This document shows positions 22,593 through 33,339 of a stretch of DNA of 64,000 nucleotides, one piece after another. A model generated the notes under the pieces. The model saw only the letters and a program-made list of their open reading frames with translations, did not search any database and had not been told where the DNA came from. The position numbers and the translations under genes are program-made. The stretch is from Dolomedes plantarius (Eukaryota; Arthropoda; Arachnida; Araneae; Dolomedidae): NCBI GenBank assembly GCA_907164885.2, contig OU015496.1, positions 186,275,781 through 186,339,780 on the forward strand, given 5' to 3'. Numbering within the stretch: position 1 is the first letter of the stretch; each line of letters begins with the position of its first letter.

Positions 22593-23179
22593 GGCTCCTG
22601 TGTACTAACCCCATTGGATTCACTCACCTCAATGTTAACCTATGGAAAAAGTTTGTCTACTATTTACAGCTACATAAATACTGACAATCAAATAATAATG
22701 GTATTTTCAGATAGCCTTAACTTTTCTGCACCGTGCAACAGACGCAGACAATTGTCGAATGGCTAGGGCGCTGGCTTACGATACCAGAGTCAGTGGGTTC
22801 GAGTCCCACTCTTGGCGTGGATGTTTGTGGTCGTTGGGAATCGGTTTTAAGCTGTAGGTCCTGGTCTATCCTTCATGTAGGGAAAAATGACCGTAGCACT
22901 CCCGTCCTTGCAACAAGATTCATTTTATAAATTTCGTCCACCAAAAGAATTTAGGAGAGTTTAAAATACACTATACCAGATTTTTTTCCCGAATAATTTA
23001 AATTAAAAAATTTTATTTGCATTTTCTTAGGACAAAAATGCCCCAAGGTGTAAAATTTCCTTGTCTATTAAGTAGTACAATTGAAAAAAAATCTGTTAAT
23101 CCAAGTCGGCAATCCTTGGACACATTTTCTCCATAGGTATTGAGATGACCGAATTCAATAGGGTTAGTACACAGTCGCC
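22593..23179. mobile_element. TTAA-flanked MITE, copy 1, carrying a SINE
   Basis: Inverted ends of about 55 bp: GGCTCCTGTGTACTAACCC on the left and the inverse, GGCGACTGTGTACTAACCC, on the right. Both continue through a TCAATG or TCAATA stretch to CCTATGGA. The right flank is TTAA (23180-23183) and the left is ATAA (22589-22592), one base changed. The relative at 50348-50904 has TTAA on both sides. TTAA target sites are used by piggyBac and Kolobok transposons; which one applies cannot be told without the transposase. The SINE at 22743-22908 interrupts it. Confidence 0.75.
22743..22908 (+). mobile_element. tRNA-derived SINE (family S1)
   Basis: The tRNA-like head has box A-like TGTCGAATGGCTAGGGCGC and a perfect B box GGGTTCGAGTCCCAC, then a body with AAGCTGTAGGTCCTGGTCTA. 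It is flanked by TGCAACAGA (22734-22742) and TGCAACAAGA (22909-22918). The related TTAA MITE at 50348 reads straight through this point from TTTTCTGCA to GATTCATTTTATAA, confirming an insertion. The same family occurs inverted at 29090-29268. Transcription would be by RNA polymerase III, with mobilisation by LINE enzymes. Confidence 0.8.
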
Positions 23180-23183
23180 TTAA

Positions 23184-26100
23184 GAATGGTTTGGGCCGGA
23201 AAAAACGTTTATTAGCCATCATAGTTTTTTTTTAAAATTCCTTGTTGTATATTATCATAGCTAAATCGGAATGTTGTTAAATGTTCTTAACCAAACAGAA
23301 CGAAGGTGTTTCTATACAAAGCTCCATAACATACTCCAATAGCAAGCATTTGACGTGCCTTAATATTTGTGAACGCAGTGCGTCTTAAAAAAAAAAAAAT
23401 GCGTAATAATCCTGTAATTCGGCTGCCTTTTAATCCTGCAAATTTACGTAATCCCGAATTTCTTTGACGGTCACAAGAAATTCAGCGGCGGTTATCGCGC
23501 TGTTGCCAAAAAAAAGTAAGTTTGTCATTGGCGAACGCGCGTGGCCTTCAAAATTCCTGTTTCGCTTGCAGATTTCGGCATACGTGTGCATGAGTACGCA
23601 TGTACGTCTGTTATAAATATAACGATGGCTCAAACAAAATCTGTTGAGAGCGTGACCTCAATCTTTCTAATTATCTCCTCACGTTAGCAACAGTTTATTT
23701 AGTGTCTTCTAGTGATTACAGTTGAAAAAAAATACTTAAAGTTGGGCATATTAGAACTTACTCGGCAGTGCTATTATAAACATATGGCTTATCGCCACCC
23801 ATGTGATTGCCATGGGGCCCCTACAGTAACCACGAGGGTTTAGGCTTTTCCCAAGAGATTGCAAATAGAAAATAAAGTCGGCCTCGAAATATTAAATGGA
23901 ATTGATATTCTACATACCGTTGTTCCTTTCAGAACGGATTCTGACTTCACCAATGGTCCCCGAAATCCACGTCTCAAAGACTGAAGAACATTGATTGCTT
24001 TGACACTTGAGAGGAATACGTTCTTCGCGACTCCATAATGAAGTTAGTGTACACCATAATGAAGTTAGTGTCCCTGCTTCCATGATAAAATACTATCTGC
24101 ACTTTGAATTGAAAATTTATGAGCCTTATTTTAATGAGCTGCATGAAACGGGTTGTTATCGTTAGACAAGATTTAATCAACGAAGTTCATAGTTTAAACT
24201 ACAAATTCCTATAAGAAATTTATAAATGCTTTCATTGTGTGAACTTGTGCGAGATAAGAGAAGAATTATTATGCTTGCGGAGATCACTTGAAGCAACAAA
24301 ATTCTACCTAGTAATTAGACATCCCGAACAGCGAAAAATTAAAAACTCTAGAGTTAAATGAACTTTTACGGAGGCCCTGGTTCGTTCACAATGGCGATGA
24401 AAAGAAGCCGCCAGTCGGTTCTGAAAATCAGTAAACTGAATTTTTTCTCAGAGTGTCAATCGACAGCTGTAATGTTTCTTAGCTATGGATGGCGCTGCAG
24501 CTGAAGTTGATAACATAGTGAAAACAAACACACTGAAAGCACGAGATGCAATAAATGCTTCAGAGGGAAAATAAATATCGCGTTTAATAAGCTTGGTTTT
24601 CTGCACCTTGGGAACTTATTTCGTTTGTTTGTCACCGATAAATAATGAAAACAGATTCATTTCCAGAGGAGAAATATCTCTCTGTTTCACAAATATCTAA
24701 TCTTAGTGGATTCAAAATATAAAGACTCACCTAAGTCAAGTTTTTCCGTCCATCATCATCAAGTTCGATACGCATTGGGCACTTTTTAAATGCCTCGAGC
24801 TGTTGTGCTTCCTTATATATCAGCAAATAAATGCCCCCCACCCCCTTACCATAATATCAGGCCTTTACTGTGTATTCTGAGCTTTATTGAAGAGATTAAA
24901 CCACAAGAATATCTTGCAGCATCTAGAATTAGTATAGGGCGTTTCTAAAATAAATAAAAAAATAATTATGAGATTTAAAATATTCGTCCTGTTTTAAAAG
25001 GACCTTTTTCAGGTCGAAATGCCAATTTTTCGCACCTGGAATGATATAAAAGACCGAACCTTAAGCTCTCTAATTCTGTTCGAAATTTCGTTTCTATTTT
25101 GTGCGTGATAGTTTAAGCATGACATTTATTCGGGATTATCCGTTCTAATTAATGCAAAAGCTTGCACGGAAAATCGTAAATAGCTCCGTGTACCATAAAA
25201 TATTTAAATATTCGGAAGTTTTAAATCAACTATGTGTAGTTTAAATAGAGGTTTAAAACAGAATAAAAATAAAAATGGCATTGGCTTAAACTTTTCTTCA
25301 GAAAAATGTTTGTCATATTCCCGTTGTTTACGAGCTCTGTTGCCATTCTTCCGGGCAGTTATATTTTATTTTTAATCCTTTGTATTAATGCGTAAAATGC
25401 GTTATTCACTCGAGGTTAATCGGGTATTCAGTGCGTGTCCCAATGCTCAGGGGACAGAAATTAAATGTTGCTCCTTAAACAGTCCTCGGTAATCTCCTAA
25501 AAACGGATATAATGCATCTGTAAATATAAGTATGACGCATCCACGCCTCTTCTTTTCTAAATAAATAAATAAATAAATACACATAGCACAATTTTTTTGT
25601 CTTATAAATACACAGTACATGAACATACTTTGTAGTTATAGTCATTTTTACTGAGAAAATAACATAAAACCTGTGGGTTACAAACTTTTAGAGTCTGTAA
25701 ATATATACCCACAGCAAAATAATAACAAAATTTAGATCATAGGAACTCGTGTATAAAGCACATTATAAAACAGGCAACTGACAATCAACACAGAGATTTG
25801 AGTATTAAAAGAACATTTCTTGTTCATGGCATCGGCTGACTCTATAATACGAGTTGTTTTCATACCTCTAAATATTCTCGGTATTTCCTGATTTAATATA
25901 TATATTTTTTTTATTAGAGACTACCTTTCACAAATAAGTTTTTTTTAACCGATTTTTGTTATTTTTTTCTGTTAATTCTTTTCTTTTCTTTCCGACAAGT
26001 CAGGCATATTGTCTTTTTGACATTTGCCAAATGTTGCCGCGAGATTAGTAGGTTACTTATAATGGAGGCACCGTAGAGGTGAACCATGGTACGACATCTG

Positions 26101-27535
26101 GTGGGCTCGCAACCTCCTCCCACCCATATACCACACGGAGGGACTTTTACGGCTCACGCATTTGACGTGCCCATAACTGGCTTAGACACGAAGGTATGCA
26201 GTGACGCTTGGGAGAGTTGAAATTGAGCACCCTCAGAGCCGAATGCCTGAATTCTTAACATCAAAGCAACACTATTGTTTTAAAACATTTTGCGTCATCT
26301 ATACCACAACACACACACAAAAGAAGTGGACAGACAATATTAAAATACTCTATTAATGCTCTGTTAATACTCTGATTAACTCTAACTCTATTAATACTCA
26401 ATTTAATAATAAAATATTAAAGTCTCTATTATGCAGGCTAATTAGTGCTCGGAAAACTCGAACACTCCATAGAGGATCGTATATGCTGTAAAAGTGAAAA
26501 CTTTTAGAGGATTAAAATGAAAGGCATCGATTGAATTTAATAGGAGGTTTATCTAAAATATTTATAATATGGCGCCACTGAAGTTGGCAGTCCGATTTTT
26601 AGGTAAGTACAAATTTAAAAAAGGCTTTCTTTGAGTGCCAAAAATTTTGTTTGTGAGCCATTTTTAAAAGATATATCAGAATTTTAATTCTGTATACTCA
26701 TACATGCTATAAGAATCCATATGCCATAAAAATTTGTATACCTTAAAGTTGGGGGGGGGGACTTTACGGAAGTGGAATTAAAGTGGAATTTAAAAAAAAA
26801 AATCTTCAAGATTCTACTAAAATGTAGCAGGTATCAGCATTTTAATTCCCGCAGTTCCAAGAGATCCCTAGTTTCTCCACTTGTGGGGTCCGAATCCGAT
26901 TTATTTTTAGCACTGTCCCCTCACAACCACTAAACCCCAATCCAAGAACCACCCCTCTCCCTGTGGGGATCCTTTTTAGCCGGTCCCCCGAGAGAGGAGA
27001 TTTTGAAGTCACATGATGCCTCCCCATATTTATGAGATTTTCTCCTGAAAAGGTTAACCCTGCACAGAAAGACCCCACCCCCCAAAGGGGTGCAGCCTGT
27101 GGTACATCCTTCACGCCTGATTGCTATCTTTTACTTTTCTATTTTTCTTCTTCGAATATTTTTTTTCCCTCCCACTCGGAACTCGAAAACAGAAGTGTTG
27201 TTGTCAACAAAATAAAATAAATAATTTCGTGCAAGCTGTATGGAAGGAAACAGAAAATGAAACTTGTTTTGCGATAGAGAAAGAGAAAGTATAATGTAGA
27301 CTTTTTTGCGTGATGAGTAAAAACTCGTGTTATAAGCGATTAAGCAACGAAGAAAGTTTAAGATGATATTTATAGAACAGCAAAATGAGTAAACAAGCTA
27401 TCAATCATATAAACAGAATAAAAAATAGTTGCTTAAAATCATAATAATGCCTAAAAGTTAACCACTATGAGTTTCCCTTCATTTTTGTTTACGAAATCCA
27501 AAACATGCCATGGAATTTTCTACTTTCTTATTTAA
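23184..27535. other. Intergenic, no gene recognised
   Basis: About 4.3 kb of AT-rich sequence. Minor items are a direct repeat CCATAATGAAGTTAGTGT at about 24034 and 24055, an AAAT microsatellite at 25559-25578, a degenerate TTAATACTCT cluster at 26345-26400, and a G9 run near 26752. Frames of 60-90 codons (for example 26842-27114 minus) match nothing I know. A possible SINE fragment is listed at 26130-26225. Confidence 0.4.
26130..26225 (+). repeat. Possible SINE body fragment (family S2)
   Basis: CCCATAACTGGCTTAGACACGAAGGTAT resembles GTATGTGCCTAGACACGGAGGTAT in the SINE-like repeat at 48869-49160. Similarity is short and judged by eye. Confidence 0.3.
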
Positions 27536-28356
27536 AACTAGCCGGGCTTCGCCTAGCTATGCTCAAGCCATCCGTCCACCAGATGAAGTTTGAAAAATTT
27601 CACACATAATTAAAAATTTCAGTGATTCGCGCTGTGAAGCTCTTTCCAAATAAGAGACGCGAATCGAGGAATCAAAGAGCCGAGAGAGGAATCAAATCTA
27701 AGATCTAAAACTCGATTAGAGTTGTCGAGAAAAACCGAGAATTTTATGTCTCAGATCGGGAGATCCCCATCTTTCTCAGGATGTTTTGGTACAGGAGAAA
27801 AATAATTCCATCTACGTATATGTTTATTAATTTTGTTACTATGCACGTATTAATAATTGTGTTACTCTTTTGAAAATGTTTTAACCAAAATCTGGATGAT
27901 TCTCTGCGGACTAAAACTGAAAATTTTTCATCATCAATAATTTCGGCTATTAATTTAGTCATGAAAAATCTGCGGCTAATTTATCAGTACCAGTAGATAT
28001 GAGAGAAATTAAAAAACCAAAAAAATAGAGTTTCGAATAGTGAGTAAGAGAAGAAAAACCGAAATGATCGACTTAAACAGATTCTATCTATTTACATACA
28101 CCAAAAAAAAAAGAGTTTTAAACTGCGAAAGCGCAATTTTAAATTTATTGAAGCAGAAACAGTTGAAGACGTATGAAGTTTTGGAACATTGCTATTGTTT
28201 TCCCGATAAAGGAGTGATAGGTATTGACTACTGTATTGACTACAGTAAAATTAAATGTAGTCCTCCGTTCACCGAGAGAACAAATACTCAGGTCGAAATA
28301 AAATTTCAGGATCCAAACTAAGGACATCGAGAGACGATGCCAAGTAGAAATATATA
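27536..28356. other. Intergenic, nothing firm
   Basis: Starts with ACTAGCCGGGCTTCGCCTAG, which could be an inverted Helitron 3' end (CTAGT plus GC-rich stem), but no matching 5' end was found. The 93-codon frame at 28040-28321 (lysine-rich start, two cysteine pairs) is unrecognised and has no splice or promoter evidence. Confidence 0.35.
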
Positions 28357-28474
28357 TACAGGGTGTCCGGGCTAAAAGTATCCAAAAGTTATGACTTATT
28401 TTTACGGAACTACCCATTAGAATTTTTTTTTTTAAATTATTTAAATAGAAAGAACATCTCACCAAGTTTTCATA

Positions 28475-28612
28475 TCAATCATATTTTTCGATTATAGTAT
28501 CCGAGATTTCGATGTGTGCACCTTTTGTAGCACGACTAACGTCTAAATGGTAATCCAGTTCGCTCCAAGTGTTTCTTAGCATATCAGGAGTTATTAGACT
28601 TTTTTGCTTGAG
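28475..28612 (-). pseudogene. Transposase C-terminal end, left arm
   Basis: Read on the minus strand, the left arm encodes ITPDMLRNTWSELDYHLDV then SRATKGAHIEIS, with no continuing gene on its 5' side. It is the mirror of the frame at 28630-28815. The family motif (W-x-E-L-x-Y-x-L-D-V-C-R-A-T-x-G-A-H-I-E) is one I associate with the end of IS630/Tc1/mariner-type transposases. This copy keeps the W but has S in place of the usual C. Confidence 0.6.
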
Positions 28613-28629
28613 GATTCATTAAATCCGTT

Positions 28630-28815
28630 GTGTATAAACCAAAAATTGAAACTATGGATGAGTTGAAGAATCGTATCATTCAAGCAAATCGTGTAATAAC
28701 TCCTGATATGCTACAAAACACTTCGAGAGAACTGGATTACCATTTAGACGTTTGTCGTGCTACAAAAGGTGCACACATCGAAATCTATCACACTATGATC
28801 AAAATATATGATTGA
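28630..28815 (+). pseudogene. Transposase C-terminal end, right arm, 61 codons
   Basis: The frame reads DELKNRIIQANRVITPDMLQ and then LDVCRATKGAHIEIYH before a stop close to the inverted repeat, which is where such transposases end. It lacks the DNA-binding and DDE/D domains, so it is only the tail of the enzyme. It is preserved because the element is an inverted duplication of its own 3' end. Here the W seen in the left arm is R. Family assignment is from memory of the motif. Confidence 0.65.
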
Positions 28816-28929
28816 TATTAAAACTTAGTGACGTGTTCTTTCTATTTAAAAAGTTTTTTTTAAAATTCTAATAGGTAGTTTCGTAAAAATAAGCCATAAC
28901 TTTTGGATACTTTTAGCCCGGATACCCTG

Positions 28930-28931
<2 letters not shown>

Positions 28932-29011
<80 letters not shown>
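28932..29011. repeat. (TA)n microsatellite
   Basis: Nearly 80 bp of pure TA directly next to the foldback element, whose own TA target site may have been the seed. The YIYIYI frame across it is meaningless. Confidence 0.95.
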
Positions 29012-29014
<3 letters not shown>

Positions 29015-29089
29015 GGCACCCAAAGGTCAAGTGTGCATGGAATCTGATGATTAACGAACCGAAGGTTCCATGCAACAGTAAATACTAGG

Positions 29090-29268
29090 TTTGGTTTGGT
29101 TTGGTTTGGAGCGCTACGGTCAACTTTTTGCTACACGAGGGCTAATTAGACTGGGACCTATAGTTTAAAGCCGGTTCCGAACGGCTAAAAACATCCATGC
29201 CAACTGTGGGACTCGAACCCACCGCAACCGAATACCAGCGCCCTAGCCATTCGGCCATCAACCTGGCC
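29090..29268 (-). mobile_element. tRNA-derived SINE (family S1), full copy
   Basis: On the minus strand it opens with GGTTGATGGCCGAATGGCTA (box A) and GTGGGTTCGAGTCCCACAG (box B), has an AACTATAGGTCCCAGTCTAA body and ends in CCAAACCAAACCAAACC repeats. A 13-bp duplication with one mismatch flanks it: AGTAAATACTAGG at 29077-29089 and AGTAAATCCTAGG at 29269-29281. This fixes the length at 179 bp. Confidence 0.9.
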
Positions 29269-29502
29269 AGTAAATCCTAGGAGAGGAATAAGGATCTACA
29301 ATAATTCTCGTTCATTTATTTTCCCCTTTATTAGGTTTATTTATTCTACATTATTTACATATCATTATGTCGGTGGCACGACCAAAATTTCTTGCAAAGG
29401 GTTTTCGTTTTTTATGTTGGGGAAGGGATATTCATCTCTGAGGTTGGAGCTGGCGATTACCAACACAAAAATTATTTTCTTTCCACCTATCTTTAGGCCA
29501 GT

Positions 29503-29800
29503 GGAGCGCAAACTGTGGTTCGAGGGGTCGTGGAAAAAATTGGAGGAGTCGCGGATAGTTTGAGAGGAATTCATATAATATTGAATTATTTAATTTAAAA
29601 GAATATTTAAATTTTTTATAGTTTCGTTTATTCATATTTAAAATATATATGATATGATATTATTAAATAAGGTGTCAAACAATAAAAACTTCAACTAAAG
29701 GCTATACTTTCTAAAGGCATGCTTTCACTGCAACTAAAGGCATGCTTTCATTTGTTTCTACCTTTGTATGTGTTCTGAGACTGGGTATTTAATATTAGTA
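29503..29800 (+). mobile_element. hAT fragment, same family as 1-484
   Basis: Starts CAGTGGAGCGCAAACTGTGG, then GGGGTCGTGG and AAAAAATTGGAGGAGTCGC, matching the inverted copy at 1-484. Similarity continues to a GTGTCAAACA motif near 29672. The far end is not found, so the right boundary is approximate and the 8-bp duplication cannot be checked. Confidence 0.6.
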
Positions 29801-30152
29801 GCTATAAAAACTAAACAGCGATCAAGATTTAACCCGGAAGATGGTAGGAGACTTATCATTCTCAAATATTTCTCCAAATATTCAACAAATATTACCTGAG
29901 GTCCAGGCTTTTATAATTTCTTTTCTACTTTACTTTTATATAAATAAAAGAAGTCTATAATTGTCAGTGTTTAGATATGAAGCTTATAATTTTGAAATCG
30001 GGCTTCTTTTTAATTTTAATTTTTCTTAATTTTCACTTATATGAAATACAAACAGATATTAGTATTTAAATATGAAGTAGCAGTCACATGAGATTCGCTA
30101 AAAAAAGTTCAGAAGCTAGATTTTTTTCTATTGTTATTATGCACAGTAAATA

Positions 30153-30754
30153 CAGTCGAACTTCCATATATCGAAGTTCCCCATATCGACATTTTCTATA
30201 AATCGAACTCTTAGCAAATCTCCATGTTCATTACATAGAAAAACTGTTTCTATACATCGAAAAAATCTCTATGCATCGAAATTTTTTTTCACGACATATT
30301 GGGAGATTTTATTCCACTTTAGAATAAAATCTCCCAATTTTCGGCGTTTGAAACAATACGTCGTCGGAAAATGTCCCTGATGAAGTTTTTAGTGGACTGA
30401 ATAATTGCGAGCATTTCTTTGATGAACTTTCCGCAAAACTGGCTGTTCAGGAAGATATTCGCAGTTTTTTTAAAAGAATGTAACTGTGATCACTGTAACC
30501 ACTGTCTGGATTGTTTTTTTTAAGGTATATAGTACTCAATAAATCTTTCATATTAATTCATTTTTTAGTTATTAACTTTCATTTAATGTGATTCGCATAT
30601 AAATTAGAATTGGAGCTTCGTATACGAAAATTAGCTTTAATTTTAATGTTTTAGGAGAATTATGATAAAACTAAGATCAATTCTATATATCAAAATTTCT
30701 ATATATCGAATTTTTTCCGGCATTTTGCCACTTCGATATATGGAGGTTAGACTG
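30153..30754. mobile_element. Tigger/pogo-like MITE, copy 2
   Basis: 602 bp. Ends CAGTCGAACTTCCATATATC and, inverted, CAGTCTAACCTCCATATATC; TA flanks at 30151-30152 and 30755-30756. It is colinear with 4706-6273 but lacks the nested element, reading AAGGTATATAGTACTC at the site. Some repeat-unit and indel differences remain. No transposase. Confidence 0.9.
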
Positions 30755-30756
30755 TA

Positions 30757-32094
30757 TATACCCCAAATTTATAGTTCGTGGATTTTTAAAACAGTTTTTC
30801 AATTTCCCAACCACTTTTCTTTTCTTCGTAAACATTTTCTAATTTTAAAAAGAAAATTTACTACTATCAAAAATATTTTATTGGTGTCGTTTGATTTAAT
30901 AATAAATGAAACTGGGTCGCAGTCGAAAAAAGTTTGCATATCCCCATCTGGTTGGGCACGCGTAATAAATACATGAACTATGATGACTTTACCATAAAAT
31001 TTTAACGACAAAAATATCCTTTATTACCACCACTCTTCCACTTTTTTTTATACCAAGGACATTTCCTTTCGTAAAATAAATCTGTAAACCCACTGATTAG
31101 ATCTCGTAATTCTCTACTTTCAAAACAGCTAAGTTAAACGCTAAAAATCCTTGTTGCTTTATTCATCAGGTAGGTCCTACAGAGGATCCTTTGAACGAAG
31201 TTGAAATCGAAGTTACATCACCGTCGCTGTTTAATGAAGAGCCTGTTTCAATACTTAAATGGCTTCTCCTATGACAGCGTGTTTTTCACAGTTTTCGTTA
31301 CCGTCTTTGGTAGTTTTATATTTCGAACTAGAACTTTATGGACGCGATCAAGTTCTCTCCCGTAAAGCGATGGGAATCGATTTTGTGAATAATAAAAAAA
31401 GCACAAAGTAAATAATTTGCGTTGTCTCGTGTATAATCAGTTACTACGTCCGTTGTTAAATTTTGAATAATACATTAACATGCTTTATTTTACTTTATTT
31501 GATACGTATATCACACTACTATCACTGGTTCTCAATGAACTAGAGACGGAAGTATAAATGGGAAGAATAAGGTACAAACCACTCCAAGTAGCTTTAAAAT
31601 TGGTAGAAAAGTATAAATCTTGTGTTGATAATCATCAGCTCCCCTTAGAAATGGATATCCCTCGGCCCAACCTAAAAAGGGAAAACCCTTAGAAAGAGAT
31701 TTTGGTTGCGCCATTGACATAATAATAAGTAAATAATGTATTATATATATAATAGCCCTTGTCTCTGTATAACACTTCCGGGCTGTACTCATCTTTCGAT
31801 TGAAGCCCTCAGTAAACAAACAGCCGGTTAGGCTTAATTTCAATTTCAGATGTGGATCAGAAATTTTTCTTACCTAAAAACTAATATCTTCTCCATCAAA
31901 TCACGTTTGTTCAGCCTATTTTTCTATAAATCATTCAGAACTAAAAAAAAAAAAATTGGATGTTTTTAGCTGTATATTTAACAGTTTTTAAAAATCTGTT
32001 TACTTTTGCGATGAATTCTGAAAGTAAACAAACTTGAATGTGAATGAATCAAGTAGCTCAAGTATTCATATCGCGTGGTGAGCTGTAAAAAACT
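30757..32094. other. Intergenic, nothing recognised
   Basis: AT-rich sequence. The frames at 30662-30976, 31532-31843 and 31978-32223 have no family resemblance and overlap non-coding repeats in part. Confidence 0.4.
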
Positions 32095-32462
32095 GGATGG
32101 CAGTCTACTACTCCAATCGCATGAAAAACGAAATAAATAAAAAATAATGAAAGGGTTTGCTTTTACAAGGTGTGGATTAAATGCGATATTGTTAGATAAT
32201 TCGGGATATTTTTTAACTTTCATATACTTTTTCCATTATGACGTCATTATTAGTATTATGACGTCAAAATGACGGGTTGGATGGCAGTCTACTACTCCAA
32301 TCGCATGAAAAACTAAATAAATAAAAAATAATGAAAGGGTTTGCTTTTACAAGGTGTGGATTAAATGCAATATTGTTAAATAATTCGGGATATTTCTTAA
32401 CTTTCATATACTTTTTCCATTATGACGTCATTATTAGTATTATGACGTCAAAATGACGGGTT
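32095..32462. repeat. Two tandem 184-bp units with TGACGTCA palindromes
   Basis: Unit 1 starts GGATGGCAGTCTACTACTCC at 32095 and unit 2 the same at 32279. The two differ at only a few positions by eye. Each unit ends with two TGACGTCA palindromes about 22 bp apart and a TGACGGGTT. TGACGTCA is the consensus of CRE/ATF sites in animals; function here is unknown. Confidence 0.9.
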
Positions 32463-33339
32463 ACCTACTAGTAATAAATAAACACGTTAAAGGGAAAATA
32501 ATAAATTAACGAAGATTAGTGTATTATCATATTTCTCCCCTAGTATTTACTGTCGAATGGAACCCTTGGTTCTTTAATCATCTTCAACGAAATGAACAAA
32601 GAACTTCCGACTGTATCCCTTATGGATATAGATAATCGGTTAAACGGGGAATTATTTAAACTATTCCTGTGCCTGTCAGGGATTTGTACGGCTGCAGTGT
32701 GGACGGCGGTTTCCCACGCGGGTCCAATGACAGCACTGACCGCCCGGAAACATAGATAGCTCTTAACGGAAGCAACAGAAATGAATTCGTAAAGTGGGAT
32801 TTCCGTTCAGGGATATTCAGCGGAAAATAAATAATCCGATTGCGTATTTAACGCGCTATGTTGCCTGTCTAGGAAGTTTTCATGATGTCGAAACGATATG
32901 CTGAACTGTGGGCCACTGCTTGCCCCCCCCCCCCCAGAAAAATGTTTGTTTACATTTCAGAATATAATTAATTGATCTGAAAATTAAAAGTAGTTGAGGA
33001 CCCCCCCCCCCCAAAAAAAAAAAAAAAAAAAAAAAAAAACACGTGACCCCGTAAACCACGAAATCGTCGAAAAGGCAGAGTTTGATAGTTTTCATTACAT
33101 GTGGATAATTGGATAATGTAGTCGACAGTAAAATTTCTAGGAGGCATTCCTACAAGATAGTTTCGTTCTAACACAGTTCGAGAATCGGGGAAATCTCCGT
33201 AAAACATGGCACGTGATGAGAATATTTATGTGCAAGAACTTCCAGGTGGTCTTTAAACAGGACAACAGGTGAAAGTCGAAATGAAAGTGAAAAATGTGAT
33301 AAACATGAAAATCAATTGAACTCTTCATTCAAAAGTAAA
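32463..33339. other. Intergenic with homopolymer runs
   Basis: Contains a C run near 32923-32935 and a C run followed by a long A run at 33001-33039. No gene is visible. Confidence 0.4.

Larger units (their letters stand above)
28359..28929. mobile_element. Foldback Tc1/mariner-type element
   Basis: Both ends are CAGGGTGTCCGGGCTAAAAG or its near-identical inverse (CAGGGTATCCGGGC), with TA outside at 28357-28358 and 28930-28931. Homology between arms extends most of the way to the centre, so the element is a near-palindrome of about 2 x 280 bp. Each arm carries the end of a transposase gene in opposite directions (see entries at 28475 and 28630). The rest of the transposase is missing. Confidence 0.8.

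Noticed and set aside
22740..22830. Functional tRNA gene
   Set aside because: Boxes A and B are present but the sequence continues into a SINE body and has flanking duplications; the same unit recurs at 29090-29268.
27536..27575. Inverted Helitron 3' end ACTAGCCGGGCTTCGCC
   Set aside because: The stem is weak and no TCTATATA-type 5' end was found at a plausible distance on the right.
28860..29075. 71-codon minus frame with an IYIYIY run
   Set aside because: Direct translation of the TA microsatellite.
32440..32470. ACCTACTAGT as a Helitron 3' end
   Set aside because: There is CTAGT but no proper stem-loop just before it and no matching TC start upstream.
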